Shown: one piece after another, positions 38,957 to 47,015 of the stretch
Layout of the letters: the number at the start of each line of letters is the position of its first letter
How positions within the stretch are numbered: the first letter of the stretch is position 1
Assembly (NCBI RefSeq): GCF_900101755.1
Contig: NZ_FNAE01000006.1
Location: 186,001-250,000 of the forward strand
DNA length: 64,000 nucleotides
DNA from: Ectopseudomonas alcaliphila
GTDB lineage: Bacteria; Pseudomonadota; Gammaproteobacteria; Pseudomonadales; Pseudomonadaceae
Direction of reading: 5' to 3'
The notes under the pieces: generated by a model
What the model was told of the DNA's origin: nothing
What the model saw: only the letters and a program-made list of their open reading frames with translations
Databases searched by the model: none
Translations under genes and position numbers: made by a program

Positions 38957-41118
38957 TGCCTCGCGTCACGTACGTACAGACCAACTTCACGGCGGGCGAG
39001 CTGTCGCCGCGCATGCTTGGCCGTGTCGATATCGCCCGGTACCAGAACGGTGCCAAGAGCATCGTAAACGGGATCCCGGTAGTGCATGGCGGAGTCATGC
39101 GCGCCTGGGGCTCTCGCTTCGTTTCACCAACCAAGGATTCTGGCCTCAAGCGTTCTCGCTTGATTCCATACGTGTTCAATCGAGATCAGGCGTATGTTCT
39201 TGAGCTCGGCCACCTGTACGTCCGTGTCTGGTCGCTGGGCGGAGTGATGCTCACCGAGTTGGGTACGCCGTACTCTGAGTCGATGCTGTTCGATGTTGCC
39301 TATGTTCAAGGCGCTGACACCATGTTTCTGGCGCACCAGTCAGTACCTATCTATCGCCTGCGCCGGGTGACCAACGACGAATGGACGCTTTCAGAGGCGC
39401 CGTTTGTAACAGTCCCATTCGCAGAGGATGGTCATAAGCCCGCGGTCGATATCGCGCTATCTGAAACCACTGCCGGCACCGGGCGCACCGCCACTGCGTC
39501 CGGCAGCGTCTGGCTGGCTGCCGACGTTGGCCGCGAAATCTGGTACGGCACCGGCGTAGCGGTGATTACTGCAGTCGGTTCTGCCACCGTGGCTACGGTC
39601 ACCATACGCACTGACTTCGGCGGTACGGCGATCCCATCCGGACAATGGAAGCTCACCGGTAGCCCGCAGACGACCTGTACGCCGAACAAGAAAGACCCGG
39701 TTGGCGACACCATCACCCTAACCCTGGCTGCAGCTGGATGGCGAAGCGAGGACGCTGGCAAGTGGGTGCGCATCAACCGAGGGATTGTGCAGATCACCAG
39801 CATCGGCTCCAGCACAGTTGCCAACGGCGTGATCAAGAGTGCCCTGGATGCTGTTATTGGTGCGATCGCCAACAGCTGGACGCTTGAAGGCGGTGTATGG
39901 AACGCCGAGAACGGATATCCCGGCGCCATCACCTTGCATGAGCAGCGCCTGGTTTGCGGTGGATCGCCAGAGTATCCGCAGACCGTCTGGATGTCGCGTA
40001 CAGGCGAATACCTGAATTTCGAGCTAGGCACTAAAGACGATGACGCTATGTCGTTCACCGTTTCGTCCGACCAGATAAACCCCATCGAGCACCTTGGCCA
40101 GGTTCGTGCGCTTATCGCGCTGACCTACGGTGGTGAGTTCACGTTGTCGGGCGGTGTCGAGAAGGCAATCACGCCGACCAATATCCAAGTAAAAAACCAG
40201 AGCACCTACGGATGCAGCAAGGTTCGCCCGTGTCGAATCGGCAACGAGCTTTATTTCGTGCAGCGTGCCAACCGTAAGATCAGGGCCATGGCCTACCGCT
40301 ACGACACGGATGCATACGGTTCGCCGGATATCTCGGTGCTTTCCGAGCATCTGACCGAGACCGGCATCGTTGATATGGCCTACCAGCAGGAACCAGAGTC
40401 AATACTGTGGATGGTGCGTGAGGATGGCATTTTGGCCTCAGTGACCATCGACCGCGATCAAGATGTGGTTGGATGGGCGCGCCACACTACCGATGGCGAT
40501 TACGAATCCGTGGCCACGGTGCCGAACGCCAATGGTGAAGAGCTATGGATGGTGGTAAAGCGTCGGATAAACGGACAAGACGTGAGGTATATCGAGCGCT
40601 TTGATACTGGCACATATACCCATTCCGCAATAACCGGCGCGGATACGGCTGGAAAGGCTGTATGGGGTGATTTGGATCACCTTGATGGAGAGGTCGTCGA
40701 TGTCCTGGCTGACGGTATTGTCATGCCACAACAGCGTGTCATGGACAATGAAATTACGCTGCCGCGCAACGCCAAGACTGTTGAGATCGGTCTGCCGTAC
40801 ACCACCACCATCGAAACCCTGCGACCCGAGGTCGGCTCACCGAGCGGTGCCAGCCAGGGCAACAGCATGGCTATCCGTGAGGTGACGCTGCGCTTCCTGG
40901 GCACAGTTGGCTGCACCCTGAATGGCGATGTAATCCCGTTCCGCAAGTTTGCCACCGGCATTCTTGACCAGCCTATTGATCGATTTACTGGTGACTATCG
41001 AATGGAAAGGATCGGATGGGCACGCGATGGTGCGGTCGGCGAGCTGCTGATCGAGCAGCGCCAGCCCATGCCGTTTCATCTGCTGTGCGTCATCAACAAA
41101 CTGACCATCAACGATTGA
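38956..41118 (+). CDS. Tail tubular protein B (T7 gp12-like nozzle)
   Basis: A 720-residue beta-rich tail nozzle protein. The N-terminus, TYVQTNFTAGELSPRMLGRV and GIPVVHGGVMRAWGSRFV, is the hallmark of podophage tail tube B / stabilisation proteins. Ig-like insertions (TGRTATASGSVW; two repeats around 39480-39900) are seen in the middle. It follows gp11-like with one shared base. Confidence 0.92.
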   Translation: MPRVTYVQTNFTAGELSPRMLGRVDIARYQNGAKSIVNGIPVVHGGVMRAWGSRFVSPTKDSGLKRSRLIPYVFNRDQAYVLELGHLYVRVWSLGGVMLTELGTPYSESMLFDVAYVQGADTMFLAHQSVPIYRLRRVTNDEWTLSEAPFVTVPFAEDGHKPAVDIALSETTAGTGRTATASGSVWLAADVGREIWYGTGVAVITAVGSATVATVTIRTDFGGTAIPSGQWKLTGSPQTTCTPNKKDPVGDTITLTLAAAGWRSEDAGKWVRINRGIVQITSIGSSTVANGVIKSALDAVIGAIANSWTLEGGVWNAENGYPGAITLHEQRLVCGGSPEYPQTVWMSRTGEYLNFELGTKDDDAMSFTVSSDQINPIEHLGQVRALIALTYGGEFTLSGGVEKAITPTNIQVKNQSTYGCSKVRPCRIGNELYFVQRANRKIRAMAYRYDTDAYGSPDISVLSEHLTETGIVDMAYQQEPESILWMVREDGILASVTIDRDQDVVGWARHTTDGDYESVATVPNANGEELWMVVKRRINGQDVRYIERFDTGTYTHSAITGADTAGKAVWGDLDHLDGEVVDVLADGIVMPQQRVMDNEITLPRNAKTVEIGLPYTTTIETLRPEVGSPSGASQGNSMAIREVTLRFLGTVGCTLNGDVIPFRKFATGILDQPIDRFTGDYRMERIGWARDGAVGELLIEQRQPMPFHLLCVINKLTIND

Positions 41119-41126
41119 GGCCAGCC

Positions 41127-41570
41127 ATGATCCGTCCTGCAACCATCGACGATATTCCGCGCCTGGTCGAGCTTGGTCACCTGCTTCACCAAACCAGCCG
41201 CTATTCCAGTCATGCCTATGATGGCGACGTGGTTGGCAGCTTCATGGCACAACTGATCGCCGGTACCGGCGTTGTGTTCGTTGCCGAGCGTGACGGGAAA
41301 GTGATCGGAGCTTTGCTCGGCGGCATCACCGAACAGTGGTTCTCCACAGAGCTACTCGCCTTCGAATACGCGTTCTTCGTCGAGCCTGGCGCCCGCCACG
41401 GCATTATCTCCGCGCGCCTGGTGCAGGCGCTGACTACTTGGGCCGAGTTGCGCGGTGCGAAGCATGTGCAGATCGGCGTTACCACCGGCATCAACGTCGA
41501 GGGCACTGCGCAGTTCTACCGCGCGCATGGCTTTCAAGACGCTGGCCTGTTCTTCGAGAAGGCGATTTGA
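41127..41570 (+). CDS. GNAT-family acetyltransferase 1
   Basis: A 147-residue protein with the GNAT fold: MIRPATIDDIPRLVELGHLL at the start, FVAERDGKVIGALLGG (beta2-3), FEYAFFVEPGARHGIISARL (acetyl-CoA loop, degenerate R/Q-x-x-G) and a C-terminal FYRAHGFQDAG. Acetyltransferases in the tail module are found in some T7-like temperate phages. Substrate unknown. I choose ATG 41127 over the longer upstream frame. Confidence 0.85.
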   Translation: MIRPATIDDIPRLVELGHLLHQTSRYSSHAYDGDVVGSFMAQLIAGTGVVFVAERDGKVIGALLGGITEQWFSTELLAFEYAFFVEPGARHGIISARLVQALTTWAELRGAKHVQIGVTTGINVEGTAQFYRAHGFQDAGLFFEKAI

Positions 41571-41572
41571 CC

Positions 41573-42025
41573 ATGATCGAAATTCACCCTTGCACCGTCA
41601 CCGACATCGAGCAGGCCAATACCCAGCAGCAGTTGCTGGCGAACTACAGCCGCGAGTCGAGCATTCCCGAGCTGGGCGAAGTGTCGGCCAACTTCGACAT
41701 GTACAGGGCCATGGAGGGCACCGGCATGCTGCACGTCATTGGTGCCTTTGGGCCTGAGCTGGTGGGGTTTGCTGTGCTGATCGTCTACGGCCTGCCGCAC
41801 TACGGCGGGCGCATGGTGTGCTCGATGGAATCGTTCTTCGTCGCCCCGGATGCTCGTCGCAGCGGTGCTGGCTTGAAGCTGCTGCGCGCTGCTGAGTCCC
41901 GTGCACGCGAGCTGGGCGCCTCGGCACTGATGGTCAGTTCCCCGGTCGACGGTCGCCTGGCAAAGGTGCTGCCGCGCTCCGGTTACAGGGAGACCAATCG
42001 CATCTTCCTGCGGGGGCTGGCATGA
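41573..42025 (+). CDS. GNAT-family acetyltransferase 2
   Basis: A 150-residue second acetyltransferase, directly downstream of the first. The beta4-alpha3 acetyl-CoA motif is cleaner here (VAPDARRSGAGLKLLRAAES), and the end, VLPRSGYRETNRIFLRG, is typical. The two proteins share fold but little sequence. Together they could act on one virion or host target. ATG 41573 is the fourth base after the first gene's TGA. Confidence 0.85.
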   Translation: MIEIHPCTVTDIEQANTQQQLLANYSRESSIPELGEVSANFDMYRAMEGTGMLHVIGAFGPELVGFAVLIVYGLPHYGGRMVCSMESFFVAPDARRSGAGLKLLRAAESRARELGASALMVSSPVDGRLAKVLPRSGYRETNRIFLRGLA

Positions 42026-42477
42026 ACCGTCTGATGCCGGCGCCTGCCGGCCTTCCTGCAATGAGCCCTGGCGATGTCGATAAGGTCGGCAAGCTGGAGG
42101 GCTTCCTTGGCCAGCTGGATCAGGTGGCCATCGCCACCACTCACCATTTCCACGCCGGGCTGTATGCCAGAACTATCCGCATCCCTGCCGGCGTGATTAT
42201 CACCGGCGCGCTGATCAAGATCCCGACCCTACTGATTCTGTCTGGTCACGCAACGGTCTTCATTGGCGATGACTCGCTAGACCTGCAGGGCTACCACGTT
42301 CTGCCAGGGCATGCCGGCCGCAAGCAGGTGTTTCTGGCTCACGTCGACACAGACCTGACCATGGTATTCGCCAGCCAGGCCAGCACGGTCGAGGAAGCGG
42401 AAGCCGAGTTTACTGACGAGACCGACAACCTGGGGTCTCGTCGCCAGAATGAAAACCTGATTATCGAGGGACGCTGA
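42022..42477 (+). CDS. Hypothetical cupin-like phage protein
   Basis: A 151-residue protein. The centre reads as a small beta-barrel (YARTIRIPAGVIITGALIKI, ATVFIGDDSLDLQGYHVLPG), a cupin-like pattern seen in podophage tail modules. The start overlaps the second acetyltransferase by four bases. The function is not known. Confidence 0.65.
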   Translation: MNRLMPAPAGLPAMSPGDVDKVGKLEGFLGQLDQVAIATTHHFHAGLYARTIRIPAGVIITGALIKIPTLLILSGHATVFIGDDSLDLQGYHVLPGHAGRKQVFLAHVDTDLTMVFASQASTVEEAEAEFTDETDNLGSRRQNENLIIEGR

Positions 42478-42478
42478 T

Positions 42479-43012
42479 ATGTCTGGATATACCGCTGCGA
42501 CCTATGCCGTGATGGCGGCAGCTGCTGCCTATAGCGCTTACTCCACCGTGCAATCCGGCAAGCAACAGCAACTCAACGCCGATGCACAAGCCGACCAGGC
42601 CGAGCTAGACGCAAAGACAGAAAAATCTGCGGCCATGGTGCAGGCAGATCGCATCCGCAAGTTGGCGCGTATTCAGCAAGGCGAGGCGACTTCCGCGCTT
42701 GCTGCATCTGGCGTCGACGTTGGCGAAGGCACTGCCCTGAACATCAATCGCGAGATCTACGAGAACGCCGAAGAGGACGCCATTCTCACCGTGTTCGGTG
42801 GGAACAACAGGGCGCAGCGCCTCACCGTCGATGCCAAAAATACCCGGATGGCTGGCAACCAGGCGCGCAGCAACTCTTACGGACAGGCCGCCAGCACGCT
42901 CCTGTCTACCGGTGCCAGCATGTACTCGGGGTGGAAGTCGTCTGGCGGCGTCAATACTCAGGGCCAGGGCCAAGCGCTGACCAGTAACCCGGCATACGTG
43001 AGGAACATGTAA
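42479..43012 (+). CDS. Internal virion protein B (T7 gp14-like)
   Basis: A 177-residue protein with an alanine-rich hydrophobic N-terminus (YAVMAAAAAYSAYSTVQSGK), then long helices (LARIQQGEATSALAASGVDV). T7 gp14 forms the outer-membrane pore of the ejection channel; this protein has the matching size, place and profile. It ends one base into the next gene. Confidence 0.83.
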   Translation: MSGYTAATYAVMAAAAAYSAYSTVQSGKQQQLNADAQADQAELDAKTEKSAAMVQADRIRKLARIQQGEATSALAASGVDVGEGTALNINREIYENAEEDAILTVFGGNNRAQRLTVDAKNTRMAGNQARSNSYGQAASTLLSTGASMYSGWKSSGGVNTQGQGQALTSNPAYVRNM

Positions 43013-45039
43013 TGCGTATCCCAATGGGGCAGTTCCAGACGGCGAACGTTGTACCGACCGCCGAGCGCAACCGAGTCGTCACGCTGGACGCTGATAACCG
43101 TGGCCAGCAGGCGCTGGCTGCTGCCGTCGGCGGCATCGCCGAGCGCCAGATCGACCAGCAGAACCAGGAAGCCAAGGCGCTGTCCAGGGTCAAGGCCACC
43201 AACTTGCTGATGGATCGCGAGCGCCAGATTGGGACTATCACAACGGACCTGGGCGAGAAGCTGCGCCAAGGGTTGATCGATCCAGATCAAGCGCAGTCGG
43301 CATACCAGGCCGCAGTCGGCAAGCTTGATCCAGTGCAGCCGCAGGGCCTAGATCAAGTCGAGCTAGAACAGTTCGGCCTTGGCCTGCGCAAGGTTCAGGA
43401 GTCTGGCTTTCGCGGTATTGAGAAGGCTGTCGGACAAGCCCGTATTGCCACCGCCCGCAGCGATCTGGACTCCCGCATGGACCTGCTGGGCAAGGATGCT
43501 GCGCTACCGGGCGCCAAGCCTGAGGCGCTGATCGCCCGCATGGACGATGAGGACATCGACACCGTTGGCCGGATGGCTTATGGCGTGGACTGGTCCCGTC
43601 GCAAGCAGGATTTCAAGGATGGCGTGTACATGACCCACGCCACCCAGCAACTGATCGGCGCCCGCAATGACCTGGGCGCGCTGCAGAACCTGCAGACCCA
43701 GCTCACCGCCGAAGACGGCTACTACACCACCAAGCTCGACCCAGACCGCCGCAATCAGCTACTGAACAGCGTCACCGGCAAGATATTCCAGGTGCAGGAG
43801 CACAACGCCCGCCAGGCCGAGATTCGGGAACAGCGGGCCATGCGCATTCTGGACCAGATGGACCGCCAGGCCGCCACCGGGATTCCACCAAGCCCCGCCG
43901 AGCAGCAGCGCTGGCAGGCTGCATTGTCCGGCACCAGCATGGCCGGCGAGTACGCTTCCCGCGTTGAGCAGATGAACCAGGTGCAAACCCTGCTGCGCAT
44001 GCCGTTGGCTGATCAACAGTCGTTCATTCAGCAACAGCGCCAGCAGCTCGCAACGAATGGAGGCAGCGTCGACCAGATCGCCAATGTGGACCGCCTGGAG
44101 CGTGCTGTCGAATCGAACATGAAGCAGATGCGCGACCAGCCGCTGGAGTGGAACGCCATGCGCACCGGCGCTGCAGTCGAGCCGCTGGACTTCTCCGGAA
44201 TTGGCACGCCAGAAGGGCAGGCCGCTCTGTCGGCACAGATAGCCGCCCGTATGGACACCATCAACGCCATGCGCAAACAGGTAGGCCCGGAAGTCAGCCG
44301 CAATCCGTTCCTGCCGCAGGAGGCCGGCATGCTCAAGGCCGCGCTTGCGCAGGCCGACGACAGCACCAAGTTGCAGGTGGTCGGCGCCATTGCCCAGGCC
44401 ACGACCAACGCCAACGACTTCGGCGGGGCGCTCAAGGTCATTGCTGCAGACGATCAGCCGTTGATGCTCGCCGGCATGGCGCAGGCCCGTCAGCTCAAGG
44501 GCGACGATGGCGCCGACGTGGCGCCGTTGATCCTGGCCGGTAACAAGGTTCTAAAGGATAAGTCCAGTCCGATGCCGACGGAGGCCAAGCTGCGCGCCGC
44601 ATTCGACGAGTCTGTTGGCCAGGCGATCCCCAGCGGCAGCAGCCAGCGCGAGCAGGCTTTTTCTGCGTACAAGGCGCTGTATGCAGGCATGGCCGGCCCG
44701 GCTGGCGTGACCCATGACGGAACTGCTGCAGAGGTGGACGACAAGCTGGCAGCAAAGGCGCTGGAAATGGCGACCGGTGGAATCAGTCAGGTGAAAACCG
44801 GATGGTTCAGTCGTGAGAAGGTCGTGCGCCCCTACGGCATGACCGATGATGACTTCCAGGATGCGCTGGGTTCTCAGATCGGCGCACTGGCCGAGCGAAG
44901 TGGCATCGCCAAGGGTTCGCTTGAGTCCATGCCGCTGATGCCCGTACAGGGCACCGAAGGCGCTTACTACCTGCTCAACGGCGGACGGATGCAGCTTGAT
45001 CCAAAAACCGGTGAGCCGCTGATCGTGAGGGTTCGCTGA
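43012..45039 (+). CDS. Internal virion protein C-like (T7 gp15-like)
   Basis: A 675-residue, mostly helical protein with many glutamine-rich coiled-coil segments (ERQIDQQNQEAKALSRV, HNARQAEIREQRAMRILDQM). It follows the gp14-like gene and precedes the 638- and 846-residue core proteins, so it should form part of the ejectosome that crosses the periplasm. The start overlaps the preceding gene by one base. Confidence 0.75.
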   Translation: MRIPMGQFQTANVVPTAERNRVVTLDADNRGQQALAAAVGGIAERQIDQQNQEAKALSRVKATNLLMDRERQIGTITTDLGEKLRQGLIDPDQAQSAYQAAVGKLDPVQPQGLDQVELEQFGLGLRKVQESGFRGIEKAVGQARIATARSDLDSRMDLLGKDAALPGAKPEALIARMDDEDIDTVGRMAYGVDWSRRKQDFKDGVYMTHATQQLIGARNDLGALQNLQTQLTAEDGYYTTKLDPDRRNQLLNSVTGKIFQVQEHNARQAEIREQRAMRILDQMDRQAATGIPPSPAEQQRWQAALSGTSMAGEYASRVEQMNQVQTLLRMPLADQQSFIQQQRQQLATNGGSVDQIANVDRLERAVESNMKQMRDQPLEWNAMRTGAAVEPLDFSGIGTPEGQAALSAQIAARMDTINAMRKQVGPEVSRNPFLPQEAGMLKAALAQADDSTKLQVVGAIAQATTNANDFGGALKVIAADDQPLMLAGMAQARQLKGDDGADVAPLILAGNKVLKDKSSPMPTEAKLRAAFDESVGQAIPSGSSQREQAFSAYKALYAGMAGPAGVTHDGTAAEVDDKLAAKALEMATGGISQVKTGWFSREKVVRPYGMTDDDFQDALGSQIGALAERSGIAKGSLESMPLMPVQGTEGAYYLLNGGRMQLDPKTGEPLIVRVR

Positions 45040-46955
45040 TGTGGCTCGATAGCCTGACGCCAGAAGGCGAACTGTCCACGCAACGCCAGCGCCTACAGGG
45101 CACCACTGAACTGCCTGAGCCGACTTTCTTCCAGGGCGGCTATGACGCCATCGGCCCAGGGCTGGTGCGTGGCGCGCTGGAGGCTGGCGCGTCAATTCAG
45201 TCAGGCCTGGTCAACCTGGCCGGTACCGAGGTCATGAGCACGCTTGCCGTTGGCTTCGGGGCAGGGTACACGCCGGGTTTCGACCAACAGGGCAGGGCAG
45301 AGCGCGCTGCTGCTGGCGCCGAGGAACTGACGGACGAGATCGGGCGCGACCTGGCCGAGTCAGTCAAGGACCTGCGCCCCGATCCGCGAACCACTGGCCT
45401 CGCCGGGCAGCTGCTGGGCGAGGCTGCTGCAATCCTGCCGCGTACCGTGGCTGGTGTGGTGACCGGTGGTATGGTTGGCGGCGCTCTCGCTGCTGGTGCG
45501 CCTGCGGGCTATTCCAGCAAACAGGTGGCCATGTCCGAAGGCATCGACGAGAACACTGCCGCCATCCAGGGCGCTATCGATGGCGTCACCATTGGTATCG
45601 GCGCAGCGCTGCCGGCCGCTCGGTTCGTCAAGCCGCTTGCCGGTGACTTCGCCATTGCCGTCGGCGCGAACGTCGGCCTTGGCGTTGCCAGCCGCGGCTC
45701 GATAGCCGAACTACTGGAGAGCCGCGGCTACACCGAGCAGGCCGCCCAGTACCGCGCATTCGACGGCACGGCGATGACTATCGATGCCGTGCTCGGTGCC
45801 GCGTTTTTCGGTATCGGTCGCGGCCTTGCTCGAGCACCAGCAGAACACCAGGTCAACGCCGCCCTGGCCGAGAACAACGCGCAGCATGCTGAGCTGCATA
45901 CCGCGCCGGGCATTCCGGTCGACGCCGTTGCCGCCAATACCCATGTGCGTGCGCTGGATATCGCCCTGGAGCAGCTTTCGCGCGGTGAGCCGGTGCGATT
46001 GCCGTCCGATCTGCCCGAGGCGGCATTTCTGCGACCCGTCGACGATATGCCGCTGATCGAACCGGTTCGTGCTGGTCGCGCGGAAGTCGAAGCCCAGGCC
46101 CTGGAAGTCGAGCTGCCGGCGATCCGCGCTGAGCTGGAGCAGCAGGCGGCGCAGGCTGTGCCGAACGTGCGTGACCTGCGTACCGAGACCGCGACGCTGC
46201 AGCGCACGCTGGCCGAGCTGGACGGCACCTTCCGGGACCGCGCCAAGGAACTGCAGGGTGAAGGCCTGACCCGCAAGCAGGCCGAGAGCCAGGCCCGCCA
46301 GGTCATCCAGCAGGAGCGCAGCCAGATCGAACAGCGCCTGGAGCAGATCAGCGAGCAGATCGAAACCAATCGCCAGGCAGAGGTCGCGCGCGGTGAGCTC
46401 GCTGCCATAGACCGTGGCGAACTGCCTGAACGCCTGCAGGAGCGTGTCAGCGCCCGCGCCGCCGATATCGACAAAGGATTCCAGCGCAAGCCACTGGCCG
46501 ACCAGGTGCAGCAGGGCAACAAGCAGTTGACCATCCGCCAGGCCGCCACTCAGGAGCTGGCGCGCCTGGTCGACGAAGCAGAGCGCCTGGCCCCGCGCCC
46601 TGACCCCGTTGACCTGCCGGCGCCGCGCCAGCCTGTTGCCGGGCAGGATGTAAAGCCATCAGCCGAAAACGTAAAGCCAGGAAGCGAAAACCGTCAGGAA
46701 TCTCAGGGTGGTGTAAGGAAAGATCAACCTAACGGCGCTGGCGCTGCTGATCCGGAAGTCGAAGTCGCCAGGCTGGTGCTGGACGAGCTCGGCGACATCC
46801 AGGTGCCCACCGGCGCCATCGATGCCGACGGCAACCCGGTCACCGTGTCGGCCCGTGAGCTACTGGCGCAGGCCGACAACGACATCCAGCGCGCCCAACT
46901 GGAGGCGCGCGGGATAGACGCCGCCGCCGCATGCGCCCTGCAACGGGGCGAATAG
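45039..46955 (+). CDS. Internal virion core protein
   Basis: A 638-residue protein. The N-terminal half has alanine- and glycine-rich hydrophobic segments (VAGVVTGGMVGGALAAGAPA, IGAALPAARFVKPLAGDFAI), likely membrane-inserting. The C-terminal half is a long charged coiled-coil rich in Q, E and R. This profile suits an ejection protein that enters the inner membrane. Its TAG stop joins the third hairpin repeat. No enzymatic motif is seen. Confidence 0.7.
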   Translation: MWLDSLTPEGELSTQRQRLQGTTELPEPTFFQGGYDAIGPGLVRGALEAGASIQSGLVNLAGTEVMSTLAVGFGAGYTPGFDQQGRAERAAAGAEELTDEIGRDLAESVKDLRPDPRTTGLAGQLLGEAAAILPRTVAGVVTGGMVGGALAAGAPAGYSSKQVAMSEGIDENTAAIQGAIDGVTIGIGAALPAARFVKPLAGDFAIAVGANVGLGVASRGSIAELLESRGYTEQAAQYRAFDGTAMTIDAVLGAAFFGIGRGLARAPAEHQVNAALAENNAQHAELHTAPGIPVDAVAANTHVRALDIALEQLSRGEPVRLPSDLPEAAFLRPVDDMPLIEPVRAGRAEVEAQALEVELPAIRAELEQQAAQAVPNVRDLRTETATLQRTLAELDGTFRDRAKELQGEGLTRKQAESQARQVIQQERSQIEQRLEQISEQIETNRQAEVARGELAAIDRGELPERLQERVSARAADIDKGFQRKPLADQVQQGNKQLTIRQAATQELARLVDEAERLAPRPDPVDLPAPRQPVAGQDVKPSAENVKPGSENRQESQGGVRKDQPNGAGAADPEVEVARLVLDELGDIQVPTGAIDADGNPVTVSARELLAQADNDIQRAQLEARGIDAAAACALQRGE

Positions 46956-46968
46956 TCGGGAAACCGTC
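46955..46968 (+). repeat. 14-nt hairpin repeat, copy 3
   Basis: GTCGGGAAACCGTC with a GAAA loop and one stem mismatch, overlapping the stop of the 638-residue gene by one base and lying 47 bases before the next start. Confidence 0.75.
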
Positions 46969-47015
46969 TACCGCGCCGCAATAGGCTTGCTTCCATCCCA
47001 TCAGGAGGCAGGCCC

